34,892 nucleotides of DNA from Candidatus Dojkabacteria bacterium (GCA_014729235.1 WJKH01000003.1:1-34892); one strand, 5' to 3'. Shown: positions 25,374-34,786, counted from the stretch's first letter. The notes: generated by a model from the sequence alone, not told the origin. Numbers and translations are program-made.

Positions 25374-27234
25374 TCAACCTATACAACTCTATTAACTCCC
25401 CAAGAGAAGTCGCCTCCTCGGGCCCCTTATCAGCGCGATCCCAAACCTTTAGACGCGGGAAACGCAGGGCCAAACCAAAACCCAATTCACCTTTACCGGC
25501 AGGATAAACCTTGCTGCGAGAGATTTCATCGGCCTCAACAACAGCTACAACCTCAGGATTTACCCAAACATCGGGCTCAGTATAATCACCCGGGACAATA
25601 TTTTTTGACCGGTTTGGAGTTTCTATATCATGCAGCCGTTTTGAAATTTCTTCCCACTGATCCTCGGTCACCCCTGTCCCGATTTTTGTTGTCGGAACAA
25701 ATTTTGAAGACTTGCGGTCGTAAACCCCACCAAGTAATGCCCCCATACCAAACTTTGCCTGCTTACCTGAGCCGAGATAATAACCTATTATTACCAAATC
25801 GACCGTATCAACAACCTTGCTCTCAATTGATTTTTTCAGCTTGATCCAGTCAAAGTTTCTAACTCCCGGAATATAGGGGCCATTGGGCAACTTTATAATA
25901 ACGCCCTCAAGCCCCAAATCGACAAATTTCTCAAATTCCGCTACCAACTGATCAATATCGTTAATCTCAATACTTTCAGAATAAACAATCTCCTCAGAAC
26001 CTGCCACGAGGTTTTCTAATTTCTTAAGCCGGAGATATAAGTCTTCCCTTGATAAGTTCTCACCATCTAGCGACAAAACATCGAAGACATAAGCTTTTAC
26101 CGGAACCTGAGCAGCCTTATCTTCGACCCCGTATTTGCGGCGGCGAGTCATAGTCTCCTGAAATTCAATAAATTCACCATCCCGATCAGTTCCTGCAAGT
26201 TCGCTGTCAATAATAAATGATTTTGCCCCGATATCAGATACATCAGCGACAATCTCAGGGAACATATCAGTTATGTCTTTAAGGTCTCTTGAGAAAAGCT
26301 TAATTTCACATGCCTTCTCATCAGGCGAGCCAAACATATCTATACTTTCTGCAGATTTTGATAACTTACTCAGATGTTTGCTCCATACGCGAGACTCAAA
26401 ACTTTTATCCGAATAATCTACGCCTTTGTGAATCTGGCAGCGAAGCCCATCATATTTTGGCTGCAGAATCATCCCCTTCCCAAGCCTTTCAAAGCCCTCT
26501 TCAAGAGACCCCACCCTCTGAACCAATCTGGGGAGAAATGGTACTCCCGGAATAGGCTTAAAATCCTCAAGCCTCATTGTAATATCCTTCTCATTAGCCT
26601 TTTCGCTTAACATTTCAAGAATAATCCCAACCAGATGTCCAATATCCGGATCAAACCCGTAAGCAATGTCAAATTTTTCACGAAGACTTTTATCGCCGAC
26701 ACTCATAACCGACAGAGCGTCAAGAATCGTCTTTACATTTAGCCCTAGCCGAAGCTTTCCAGCGACTATGCGAGTAAAGTATTTACTCTCTAGCGGAGAT
26801 AGTCTTTTGATTGTATCCAAAACTTGTTCAGATTTCCTCTCAACTGAACCCGAACCCTCTTGCGTAATGATTTCCCAAAGTTTTTCGTATACATCCTCCA
26901 GACCAATCTCCTCAACTGAATTTCCCAGCTTTGCTCGAAGCTCTTCAGCCACTAAACCGATATCCCCTAACTCTCCTCGACGAGACTCTACCTCATAATC
27001 AAGTGCTTGAACTTTTACAAAGTCAGCAAACGCATTCACTATACTTTTCTCGGAAAAATTAAATTCTGAAGTCACAAATTGAGGAGCTACGCGACCCTCA
27101 ATGAGATAAACAAATATTTTAGCTTCAATTTCGTCAGCTTCCTTCAAGAAATCAACAAGAATATCAGTCATATCCAGCCGAGAGTCTGTTTCTTCAATTT
27201 TTTGAAATGTCTGCGCTACTCGAAAAAAGTTCAT
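25369..27234 (-). CDS. ATP-dependent DNA ligase (archaeal/eukaryotic DNA ligase I type)
   Basis: Seals nicks using ATP through a lysyl-AMP intermediate. The N-terminal DNA-binding helical domain (1-220) contains the typical LVGIILEMLSEKANE region. Motif I is KYDGLR with the adenylated Lys260. Further motifs are IIDSELAG, AYVFDVLSLDGE (motif III), LEGVIIK (IV) and WIKLKKS (V), followed by the OB-fold with IGYYLGSGKQ and the GTGVTEDQW segment. The 621 residues match archaeal LigI rather than bacterial NAD+ LigA. GAGGAG nine bases before the ATG is the only good Shine-Dalgarno in the window. It begins 2 bases after the metallophosphoesterase stop, so the two form an operon. Confidence 0.96.
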   Translation of the reverse strand: MNFFRVAQTFQKIEETDSRLDMTDILVDFLKEADEIEAKIFVYLIEGRVAPQFVTSEFNFSEKSIVNAFADFVKVQALDYEVESRRGELGDIGLVAEELRAKLGNSVEEIGLEDVYEKLWEIITQEGSGSVERKSEQVLDTIKRLSPLESKYFTRIVAGKLRLGLNVKTILDALSVMSVGDKSLREKFDIAYGFDPDIGHLVGIILEMLSEKANEKDITMRLEDFKPIPGVPFLPRLVQRVGSLEEGFERLGKGMILQPKYDGLRCQIHKGVDYSDKSFESRVWSKHLSKLSKSAESIDMFGSPDEKACEIKLFSRDLKDITDMFPEIVADVSDIGAKSFIIDSELAGTDRDGEFIEFQETMTRRRKYGVEDKAAQVPVKAYVFDVLSLDGENLSREDLYLRLKKLENLVAGSEEIVYSESIEINDIDQLVAEFEKFVDLGLEGVIIKLPNGPYIPGVRNFDWIKLKKSIESKVVDTVDLVIIGYYLGSGKQAKFGMGALLGGVYDRKSSKFVPTTKIGTGVTEDQWEEISKRLHDIETPNRSKNIVPGDYTEPDVWVNPEVVAVVEADEISRSKVYPAGKGELGFGLALRFPRLKVWDRADKGPEEATSLGELIELYRLK

Positions 27235-27236
27235 CC

Positions 27237-27905
27237 TTAATATCTCCTCTTAATTAAATCTATATTCCCCTCCTCAATCATTATATAGCTTCCGAAACCA
27301 AATTCAACACAACCGGAATTAACAAACTTGCTTTCAAGATCTACTTCTGGAGAATGAGTATGCCCCCAAAAACATGTATCAAACTCACCCTCCTTTGATA
27401 ACCGTTTGTGAACCGCATTAAATATCATCTTTGGGTGAGCCCCCCAGCCAAATACTTTCCAGGTAAGCACCTCTCGCAATTTTAATAAATATGGAACACC
27501 AACATATCGACCGGCATCCTGCAAAATCAGGCTTAAAAATTCCTGAGCAGGATACTCCCGATGCCCATGTTCAAACAAGTATTTCTTCCCGTGCTCAATA
27601 AACTGATACTGAGAAACTGCTTTATCTGAAAATAGCTCAACCCTGCTATCAATCCACTTTTCCTGGTCATGATTTCCAAAAACATATACCGCTTCACGCT
27701 TCTTCAAAAGAGGAAAAAGCTTTTTTCTCCACTGAGATGCAACAAACCTATCAAAACTACACAAGCCATGATCCCAGAAATCTCCGTTCATAACCACCCG
27801 ATCAGCAGGCCGAATGATTTCTTCCAAGAATTGGCTCTTCTTTTTATTAAATCTCCCTGTCAAATGAGTATCTGAAAATATTAGGGTTTTCATTGATTCA
27901 GCCAT
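27237..27905 (-). CDS. Calcineurin-like metallophosphoesterase
   Basis: A binuclear-metal phosphoesterase of unknown substrate. All metal motifs are present in order: FSDTHL (D-x-H), GDFWDH (G-D-x-x-D), FGNHD (G-N-H-D), EHGHREY, and WGHTHSPEV (G-H-x-H). The overall length and the LFEHGHREYPAQ segment resemble UDP-2,3-diacylglucosamine-hydrolase-like and YfcE-like proteins. Lipid A synthesis is not expected in a CPR cell, so the LpxH role is unlikely. ATG 27905 and ATG 27893 (MKTLIFSDTHL) are both possible; the second places the start directly at the first strand. It forms an operon with the DNA ligase and lies 33 bases after polA, suggesting a link to nucleic-acid processing. Confidence 0.88.
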   Translation of the reverse strand: MAESMKTLIFSDTHLTGRFNKKKSQFLEEIIRPADRVVMNGDFWDHGLCSFDRFVASQWRKKLFPLLKKREAVYVFGNHDQEKWIDSRVELFSDKAVSQYQFIEHGKKYLFEHGHREYPAQEFLSLILQDAGRYVGVPYLLKLREVLTWKVFGWGAHPKMIFNAVHKRLSKEGEFDTCFWGHTHSPEVDLESKFVNSGCVEFGFGSYIMIEEGNIDLIKRRY

Positions 27906-27938
27906 ACAAATTTATCAAGTGGCCTAATGCGCTCCAAA

Positions 27939-30884
27939 TCACTTACCTAACTGCCCAAGCGACTCTCCGCTGGCAAAATGAACCTCCAGCGGCACTTCAA
28001 AATTCAAATTTGGTCCAACATCAGTCATAATCTGCGAAATCTTATCCCCAAACTCATCGATAACTTCATTCTCAACCTCAAAAATGAACTCGTCGTGAAC
28101 CTGCAAAACCATGTAAGCTCGAGGAACACCATTATCAACAAATTTTTCATCAATTACATCACTGACCGCTAGCATGGATAACTTCATTAGATCACTCACG
28201 CCACCCTGAATTGGCATATTGACTGCTTCACGAATGGCTGCCTGTCGGGATCCACGTGCACGAGCATTTAGACCGCTGATATACCTTCGTCTACCAAAGA
28301 TTGTTTCGACATAACCAAGCTTGCGGACAGTTTTTCCAATTTTATCAATATACTCAGCAACACCACTGTAATTCTCAAAATACTCATTTATATACCGCCC
28401 GGCTTCTTCTCGAGAAATATCAAGCTGGTTAGCCAGCCCAAATGCTGTCTGTCCATACAAAACCCCAAAGTTCACGGTCTTCCCGACTCTTCTTTCCTCC
28501 CCAGTAACTTCTGATTCATCCTTGTCAAAGATTTTTGCGGCAGTAGCCCTGTGAATATCCTTCTTCTCAATAAAGTTTTGCATTAAAAGCTCATCTTTGG
28601 ATAATTCGGCCATAAAGCGCGACTCAATTTGTGAATAATCAACTGAAGCAAAGACATATCCCGAACGTGGGATAAAAGTTTCCCGAAGCTGGTCTGCCCA
28701 ATCCCCCACAATTGGAATATTCTGAAGATTTGGGTTTTGGGAAGCAAAACGACCTGAGGAAGACCCTGTCTGGATGAAATCAGTATGGATCACCGGCGAC
28801 CGCCCTTCCCTCACTTCAGGCTTAACTAAGTCAATAAAAGCCTTTACGTAAGTACCATGCATTTTGCTCACCTCACGATACTTCAAAACATAATCTATAA
28901 GCGGATGCTGGTCAGAAATCTCACGTAAAATCGCTTCACGAGTAGAACGACCTGCTTTTCCGCTCCGCACAGGTTCAATTCCCAATTCATTATAAATAAC
29001 ATCGGATAACTGTTTTGGAGAGGCAATATTAAATTCATGCCCAACCATTTCCCAGGCCTTTTTTTCATATTTTGCCACTTTATCGGCGAGCATGGATTCC
29101 ATTTCCTCAAGCTTTTCAAAGTCAAGAAGTATTCCGCGATTCTCCATCTCAGCCAAGACACATGATACTGGAGATTCAATATTCTTTATGACCTGAATTT
29201 GCACCGGATCGTCAAGATTTTCATTAAATTCTAATTGTTTCGCGTAGCTTTTACGCAAATTTCTCCAATTATCCTGGATCAACCCCGATACTCCAACAGA
29301 TTTTGCTTTCCAAAGCTTCTGGATTGAGTTGAATTTTTTAATAACTTTTAATGAAATATCCCTTACTATCTGAATACAGCTACCCGCATCTGACTTTGTG
29401 AACTGCTGCCTAATTGCTTTTGATAAATGCCAAAAAGCCAATGCAGATAGAGAGTAGTCCTTTTTTCCGGCATACATAAGATGCGACGCAAGTTTTATAT
29501 CAAAAACACCCTTGGAATATGATTTCACACCCTCCCACAACTCAAGATTTTCCTTTGAATCAAGATGTCCGGACAACCTGGACCTAAGCATTGATGTAAA
29601 TTCCTCCCACTGATACCAATATGTTTCACGTGCCTCACCCGACGTGAAACTTGTGGCTAGATCGATCAGTATTTGGTTAATACTACTCTCCTCCCCACTC
29701 TGGCTAGTTATAACGTAACCTTCAGCTTTATCATCGGCTTTACCAACAGCGCCCTCGCCAACAAATAGAGCCCAGCCGTCAGTAAATTCTTCGCCCTCAA
29801 GATAACAAAACAAAACACTCTTCCCATTATTTGACAGTAATTCCTTAATATAGCTCAAAGCCTTCTCGTCACTAACCAAATCTTTAGCAACTGACTCCAT
29901 AGCAGCATTACTCCCGGAAGGAGAATTATTAGCGAACATATCAATTTGTAGCCCATTATTCCCTGCCCCATTTCCACGCTCACGCTGCTCATCCACGGAC
30001 TCAGGGAGCTTATTGATTAGAGATTTAAATTCGTAATCAACAAATAAATCCAGGACCTTCTGCTTATCAAAATCCCTCATTAAACAATCTTCCAGAGCGA
30101 CACCAACATCGATGTCCTGATCAATTTCAGCAAGCTCACGACTAATCTCGGCCTGTTCAACACCTTCTGTAAGCAAATTTTTCACCCTTGCCGAATCAAT
30201 ATCCTCAATATTCTTGTAAATAGCATCGAGTGAGTCATATTTTTCCAGCAATCTTCGAGCAGTTTTATCCCCAATCCCCTTTATTCCCGGAATATTATCA
30301 GACGAATCCCCTACCATCGCCTTATAATCAACAACCTGCCGGGGATAATACCCATACTTCTTGTATGTGCGATTTTTATCAAAATTCATCAAGGTCTTAA
30401 AACTTCCCTGAGGCAAGCAAACCTGCACATGATCATTAATTAACTGCAACAAGTCCTTATCACCCGAAACTATCACCATATCAAGGCCCTGAGTTCCCCA
30501 TTTACCATCAGCAACCTCATAAGCAAAAGCACCCAGAATGTCATCAGCCTCATAGCCCTCCCGCTTAACAATTGGAATATTAAATGCATCCAAGACTTTC
30601 TCAACCATCGGAAATTGATCTATCAGCTCCTCATCCGGCTTTGTCCTATGAGCCTTGTAATCAGCAAACTTCTGATGACGAAACGTGGGTTTAGGAGTAT
30701 CAAAAGCACAGACAATGTACTTGGGCTCAAATCTCTTTAGCACTTCAAGAAGCATTGAAGTGAAACCGTATACAGCATTTGTCTGCTCACCTGCAGTTGT
30801 AGATATAGTCGGAGGGTAAGCATGATACGCTCTATGAATTATCGCATTAGCATCTATAGCTATGAACAAGGGATTTTCTTCCAT
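27939..30884 (-). CDS. polA: DNA polymerase I
   Basis: Gap-filling repair polymerase. The N-terminal 5'-3' exonuclease (FEN) domain shows FIAIDANAIIHRAYHA, EADDILGA, VSGDKDLLQL and the helix-hairpin-helix GIKGIGDKTARRLL. The 3'-5' exonuclease domain is present but the first motif reads YLEGE rather than DTET, so proofreading is probably lost. The polymerase domain has motif A DYSQIESRFMA, motif B RRVGKTVNFGVLYG (Phe at the dNTP-selectivity site), and motif C QVHDEF. The track starts 23 codons earlier (MGIKIKKHPL...). That segment overlaps a GGTATAAAA promoter-like sequence and precedes the conserved first strand, so ATG 30884 (MEENPLFIAID) is preferred. The protein then has 981 residues. Confidence 0.95.
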   Translation of the reverse strand: MEENPLFIAIDANAIIHRAYHAYPPTISTTAGEQTNAVYGFTSMLLEVLKRFEPKYIVCAFDTPKPTFRHQKFADYKAHRTKPDEELIDQFPMVEKVLDAFNIPIVKREGYEADDILGAFAYEVADGKWGTQGLDMVIVSGDKDLLQLINDHVQVCLPQGSFKTLMNFDKNRTYKKYGYYPRQVVDYKAMVGDSSDNIPGIKGIGDKTARRLLEKYDSLDAIYKNIEDIDSARVKNLLTEGVEQAEISRELAEIDQDIDVGVALEDCLMRDFDKQKVLDLFVDYEFKSLINKLPESVDEQRERGNGAGNNGLQIDMFANNSPSGSNAAMESVAKDLVSDEKALSYIKELLSNNGKSVLFCYLEGEEFTDGWALFVGEGAVGKADDKAEGYVITSQSGEESSINQILIDLATSFTSGEARETYWYQWEEFTSMLRSRLSGHLDSKENLELWEGVKSYSKGVFDIKLASHLMYAGKKDYSLSALAFWHLSKAIRQQFTKSDAGSCIQIVRDISLKVIKKFNSIQKLWKAKSVGVSGLIQDNWRNLRKSYAKQLEFNENLDDPVQIQVIKNIESPVSCVLAEMENRGILLDFEKLEEMESMLADKVAKYEKKAWEMVGHEFNIASPKQLSDVIYNELGIEPVRSGKAGRSTREAILREISDQHPLIDYVLKYREVSKMHGTYVKAFIDLVKPEVREGRSPVIHTDFIQTGSSSGRFASQNPNLQNIPIVGDWADQLRETFIPRSGYVFASVDYSQIESRFMAELSKDELLMQNFIEKKDIHRATAAKIFDKDESEVTGEERRVGKTVNFGVLYGQTAFGLANQLDISREEAGRYINEYFENYSGVAEYIDKIGKTVRKLGYVETIFGRRRYISGLNARARGSRQAAIREAVNMPIQGGVSDLMKLSMLAVSDVIDEKFVDNGVPRAYMVLQVHDEFIFEVENEVIDEFGDKISQIMTDVGPNLNFEVPLEVHFASGESLGQLGK

Positions 30885-30953
30885 AATCTCAATAAAAATA
30901 TCAAAATTTAACCCGCATACTTTTAACGGGTGTTTCTTAATTTTTATACCCAA

Positions 30954-31281
30954 AGTGGCTTTTAATATCTACAAACTGATTAACTCCACCTGGGGATACT
31001 CACAATTAAACCCGTTAGCAGTAATTCTACCACCCATGCAGCCTCAAACCAAGTTTCCCTCCAGGCTTCACAAATCGGAAATAAGATCTACTCCCTGATT
31101 ACAAACTCTTTCGAGGTAAATACCACCCGCTTCCTAGCCCTCTACTTATAACTCGAGACAGCATGAAAATTGCAATAACCACCAGAAAGCTGAGATCAAG
31201 ACAGATGGGCACGCACTGTACGTGAAAACCGTTAAACCCAGGACAGAACCTGTAAATTTTGCGCGTCAGATTTATCAGCGG
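30954..31281. other. Intergenic region between ftsH and polA
   Basis: About 330 bases without a gene. A minus-strand GTTATAAG and a GGTATAAAA nearer to polA are possible -10 elements without convincing -35 partners. No terminator with a U-tract follows the ftsH stop. Confidence 0.35.
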
Positions 31282-33225
31282 CTAACCAATAATTTCATTT
31301 AGCTCATCCTTCAACACTACCTCATTCGCAAGCAAAGCAGCCACTAATGCCTCGACCTTATCCCGGTTTCTCTCAAGAATACTGCGAGCCTCATCAAGCA
31401 CAGAGCCAATTATCATCCGAACCTCTTCATCAATTATTTTTGCAGTCTCTTCGCTATATCCGTGACCCGAGTCATATTTATATCCAAGATACGAAGACTC
31501 CTCTTCATCGCTAAATCTGACAAATCCAAGCTTCTTACTCATACCGAATTTCTTGACCATCTTTTTGGCCACCTCCGTAGCACTTTTAATATCTTCCGAT
31601 GCACCTCCGGAAACATCCTCCAGGAACATCTCTTCAGCAAGATAACCCCCCGTTGCATGCTGGATTTGAGCCAGCATCTGTGTCCGAGTAGTAAAAGACG
31701 AATCTTCTTTAGGAACAAAGACCGTTACACCACCCGTATAACCGCGAGGAATAATTGACACCTGTTCAACAGGGTCAGCCCCTTTAGTAAATTGAGCAAC
31801 AATTGCATGACCGGCCTCATGATAAGCTACACGCTTGATATCATCTTCAGTTCTCTTATTTTTCTTTTGCCGCCCTAATTTCACCTTGAGATACGATTCC
31901 AGCAGATCTTCCTGTTTAATAACCTTGCGATTATCCTTTGCACTCATTATAGCGGCTTCATTTAATAGATTTTCCAAATCAGCCCCTGAATACCCAATCG
32001 TCTTCTTAGCAATTAAATCCAGATCCACATCATCCCCAAACTTCTTCCCCTTTGAATGAACCTTCATAATCTCCTTTCTACCCTCATAATCAGGCATCTG
32101 CACAACAACAGTCCTGTCAAAACGCCCCGGTCTCAAAATTGCCGGATCCAAAGTATCAGGCCGATTGGTAGCAGCCAAAATAATTATGTTATTTCGATCC
32201 TCCAACCCATCCATTTCTACTAATAATTGGTTCAGAGTCTGTTCAGTATTTCCGGAATGAAGAACAGTCCCTCGCTTTTTAGCTATTGCATCGACCTCAT
32301 CAATGAAAATAATACAAGGAGTTGCACGTTTAGCTTTCTTAAATAAGTCCCGAACACGTGATGCGCCAGCACCCACAAGCATTTCTTCAAATTCAGAACC
32401 TGAAGTGTGGAAAAACGGCACACCTGCCTCACCTGCAACAGCCTTTGCCAGAAGCGTCTTTCCGGTTCCAGGAGCTCCAACAAGCAACACTCCTTTTGGA
32501 ATTCTAGCGCCCGCCTCAAAATACTTTTTAGGGTTTTTCAAAAAGTCTACTACCTCAACCAATTCTTCCTTAGAATCATCAATCCCGGCCACATCATCAA
32601 AAGTCGTCTTCACCTTCTTGCCAAAAATTAATCTGGCCTTGGACTGGCCAAATTCAAGAATTTTCCCTCCTGATGACTGCATATTTTTAACCAGCATAAA
32701 AAGGAGAACAACACCAGCGATCAGGATTCCTGACCAGATCAAATCTCCCAATCCAAACTCAGCGTTAGGCCTGTACTCATAGGATTCCAATACAATTCCA
32801 CGCTCTGCCATCATAGACTCAAAGCTTTGATCACCAGCATTTTTTATAAGAGCATATTTTCTTGACTTCGCCTCTTTCTCAACAGCCCCAACCTTTATTG
32901 TATCAACCTGCTCAAGTATTACATAGCCATTCCGCTCAATAACGTTTTCATAATTGCCTTCTTTCACATCACTGACTACTTCCGACAAAGGCACCTGTTC
33001 CCCTTTGAAATCGACAAAGACTGATACCAGCCAAATCCCCAGAATCACAATACTTAAGATTATACTAATGATCACTCCCAGTCGCTTTTTCCCAACAACA
33101 CTAGGGAGTTTTCTAATATCAGGCATTTTATTCCCGCCATTTTTTCCACTATTATTCTGTTGCTTCCCCGAAGTTTTTCCGCCCGATGCCTTCGAAGAGT
33201 CCTCTTTCGATACATTTACATTCAT
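31282..33225 (-). CDS. ftsH: ATP-dependent zinc metalloprotease FtsH
   Basis: A membrane-bound AAA+ protease that degrades membrane and regulatory proteins. A low-complexity Ser/Gly/Lys/Asn-rich cytoplasmic leader (1-45) precedes membrane segment 1 (about 50-71), a short extracytoplasmic domain, and segment 2 (about 160-180). The AAA domain has Walker A GAPGTGKT (250-257), Walker B IIFIDEVDAI and the second region of homology LRPGRFDR. The M41 zinc site is HEAGH (469-473), with a distal Asp in the EDVSGGASEDI region. The 647 residues are typical; the leader is longer than usual, and ATG at residue 34 (MPDIRKLPS) is an alternative start. No Shine-Dalgarno is visible. It follows tRNA-Met. Confidence 0.96.
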   Translation of the reverse strand: MNVNVSKEDSSKASGGKTSGKQQNNSGKNGGNKMPDIRKLPSVVGKKRLGVIISIILSIVILGIWLVSVFVDFKGEQVPLSEVVSDVKEGNYENVIERNGYVILEQVDTIKVGAVEKEAKSRKYALIKNAGDQSFESMMAERGIVLESYEYRPNAEFGLGDLIWSGILIAGVVLLFMLVKNMQSSGGKILEFGQSKARLIFGKKVKTTFDDVAGIDDSKEELVEVVDFLKNPKKYFEAGARIPKGVLLVGAPGTGKTLLAKAVAGEAGVPFFHTSGSEFEEMLVGAGASRVRDLFKKAKRATPCIIFIDEVDAIAKKRGTVLHSGNTEQTLNQLLVEMDGLEDRNNIIILAATNRPDTLDPAILRPGRFDRTVVVQMPDYEGRKEIMKVHSKGKKFGDDVDLDLIAKKTIGYSGADLENLLNEAAIMSAKDNRKVIKQEDLLESYLKVKLGRQKKNKRTEDDIKRVAYHEAGHAIVAQFTKGADPVEQVSIIPRGYTGGVTVFVPKEDSSFTTRTQMLAQIQHATGGYLAEEMFLEDVSGGASEDIKSATEVAKKMVKKFGMSKKLGFVRFSDEEESSYLGYKYDSGHGYSEETAKIIDEEVRMIIGSVLDEARSILERNRDKVEALVAALLANEVVLKDELNEIIG

Positions 33226-33346
33226 TTTTATTTGTGAAACTAATCTTAATTGAAACTTTGCGTAACTTTTAATTACAAGTGAATAAATTTCCTACCCATT
33301 ATTAATAAATCTCTCCGAATATAGGGAAATCTACAGCATTTTATCA

Positions 33347-33420
33347 TAGCAGGGGTGGGAATTGAACCCACGACCTCAGGTTTATGAATCCTGTGCTCTT
33401 ACCAACTGAGCTACCCTGCC
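33347..33420 (-). tRNA. tRNA-Met(CAT), elongator or Ile2-type
   Basis: GGCAGGG TAGCTCAGTTGG..., acceptor GGCAGGG/CCCTGCT, which leaves G1 opposite T72 as a wobble. The anticodon arm CAGGA/ACCTG has an A-A at the loop-closing position and loop TTCATAA (CAT). The T-arm is GTGGG TTCAATT CCCAC, with A73 and no CCA. It lacks initiator features. A tRNA-Ile with lysidine cannot be excluded. Its first base coincides with the last G of a repeat arm. Confidence 0.9.
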
Positions 33421-33436
33421 CCCGCTAACCTATAGT
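33420..33436 (-). repeat. Solo repeat arm fused to the 5' end of tRNA-Met
   Basis: CCCCGCTAACCTATAGT (plus strand), identical to 22649-22665 and to the helix 45 arm, and read straight into the tRNA as ACTATAGGTTAGCGGGG. Confidence 0.85.
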
Positions 33437-33541
33437 CCTTAATTTTAAACAGAATGAAAAAATCATTCAACCACTCTCAGAAATTTACTTCTGTCATAAA
33501 TCAAATTCCCAAGCGTATTGTAGTTATTTTATCAGAAACCG

Positions 33542-34075
33542 CTAAAAAATGGAAACAAAACGGTTAATCTCAAGCCTCAGCCCTTCTACATCCCCATAGT
33601 GATGGTCATTCCCAGCAACCTCAGCAAATTGAGCATTTTCCAACCCTTGAGATTCAACCAGATTCTTTAAGTCTAAAAACGCACATGCTGGATCATTGGT
33701 TTTTTGGATAAATAAAATTGGGATACTAATATGAGAAATCAACTCTCCAAAGGAATAACCAAGCCGAGAAGCAAAGCCAACGGCACTCCCTACAAAAACA
33801 CAGAATTTGGGATCGAGAATAGATTCTTTGATAGCAAGCAAAGTAAGAATAGTGCCAGCCGATTTTGCAAATACACCATAACCGGAGAACTCATTCATTG
33901 CCTCATCGAGTCTATGAAGCTCCTGTTGCATATTTATAAATTTCTGAGAATCGTCCAGCCAATGATTGTATCTGAGAATCTTGTGCTGCTGAAATTCATC
34001 ACGCAGTTTTTCGCTCACTTCCTCTATCCACTCTTCGTTTCGGGGACTATTACCCGGGAGCAGCAGTATGTTCAT
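33542..34075 (-). CDS. Small alpha/beta-hydrolase
   Basis: 177 residues with the catalytic layout of a minimal alpha/beta hydrolase. The N-terminal strand MNILLLPGNSP ends in an oxyanion loop. The nucleophile elbow is GVFAKSAGT, a G-x-S-x-G variant with Ser near residue 72. The acid is in IQKTNDPAC, and the His is in AGNDHHYGD near the C-terminus. It resembles the RBBP9/YdeN-like group of small serine hydrolases; the substrate is unknown. There is no signal peptide, so it is cytoplasmic. A promoter with a palindrome over the -10 lies directly upstream, suggesting repression. Confidence 0.82.
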   Translation of the reverse strand: MNILLLPGNSPRNEEWIEEVSEKLRDEFQQHKILRYNHWLDDSQKFINMQQELHRLDEAMNEFSGYGVFAKSAGTILTLLAIKESILDPKFCVFVGSAVGFASRLGYSFGELISHISIPILFIQKTNDPACAFLDLKNLVESQGLENAQFAEVAGNDHHYGDVEGLRLEINRFVSIF

Positions 34076-34114
34076 GATATTCGTTTTTACAACTAAAAAC
34101 TTGTATACTTGTCA

Positions 34115-34156
34115 TATACCCAGCGGGGTATAAGGATCCTGTCTTTCCAGTGTCAA
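34115..34156 (-). promoter_or_regulatory. Promoter with operator-like palindrome upstream of the hydrolase gene
   Basis: -35 TTGACA (34151-34156), 18 bases, -10 TATACC (34127-34132), minus strand. The -10 is one arm of the palindrome TATACCC/GGGTATA (34115-34132, 4-base spacer). A repressor binding there would block the promoter. Distance to ATG 34075 is about 45 bases from the predicted start. Confidence 0.55.
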
Positions 34157-34228
34157 TCCACAACAGAAATCAGCACACAATCAAGATTTCAAGAGGACAA
34201 GAGATGTGCGGAAGCTTCTTAGCTCAGA

Positions 34229-34786
34229 CTATACCCTATTCATATATAACCCACTGTCAGTGTTAATTCTGACAACATCACCTTTTTCAACGAACATAGG
34301 AACTTGAACTTTGTATCCCGTCTCAGTAACAACCTCTTTCAAGGCATTATTTGCAGTATCCCCTTTAACAGCAGGAGCTGCCTCTACAACTTTCAAGTCA
34401 ACAGTTGGATTCTCACGTATGTTTACAACTTTGCCTTCGTGAAGCATAGTCAGAATCTTCTCGCCCTCCTTCAGAAATTTTGAGTAGTCTCCTAAAACTT
34501 TGGAGGGAATTGACACAGTTTCATATGTCTCCATATCCATAAAGAAAACACCGCTATCATTAGAGTACAGATACTGCATCTCTTTGGTCTCAAGCTCAAT
34601 TGCATCAAGCTTGGTGCCTGCTTTTACAGTTTTTTCCAAAGTATTACCAGTTGTGAGGTTTTTAAGCTTTAAAATTATCAGGCCTCCTTGTCGACCTTGG
34701 GTTTTAAGCTTTCTATCAAGCACATTATGCACCTCCCCATCAATCAGAAGTTTCATGCCTTTAGCAAACTGATCTGTCTCTGCCAT
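34229..34786 (-). CDS. efp: Translation elongation factor P
   Basis: Rescues ribosomes stalled on polyproline. Three beta-barrel domains are seen: KOW-like domain I (GMKLLIDGEVHNVLDRKL, 1-65), OB domain II (MQYLYSNDSGVFFMDMETYE, 70-130), and domain III (PTVDLKVVEAAPAVKGDTANNA ... VQVPMFVEKGDVVRINTDSG). The 185 residues are normal. The domain I loop that reaches the peptidyl-transferase centre reads KTQGRQGG instead of the usual KPGKGQA: one residue longer, with Arg in place of the modified Lys. No EpmA/EpmB-type lysylation target is obvious. ATG 34786 has no Shine-Dalgarno. It lies 41 bases after an initiator tRNA and may share its transcript. Confidence 0.96.
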   Translation of the reverse strand: MAETDQFAKGMKLLIDGEVHNVLDRKLKTQGRQGGLIILKLKNLTTGNTLEKTVKAGTKLDAIELETKEMQYLYSNDSGVFFMDMETYETVSIPSKVLGDYSKFLKEGEKILTMLHEGKVVNIRENPTVDLKVVEAAPAVKGDTANNALKEVVTETGYKVQVPMFVEKGDVVRINTDSGLYMNRV

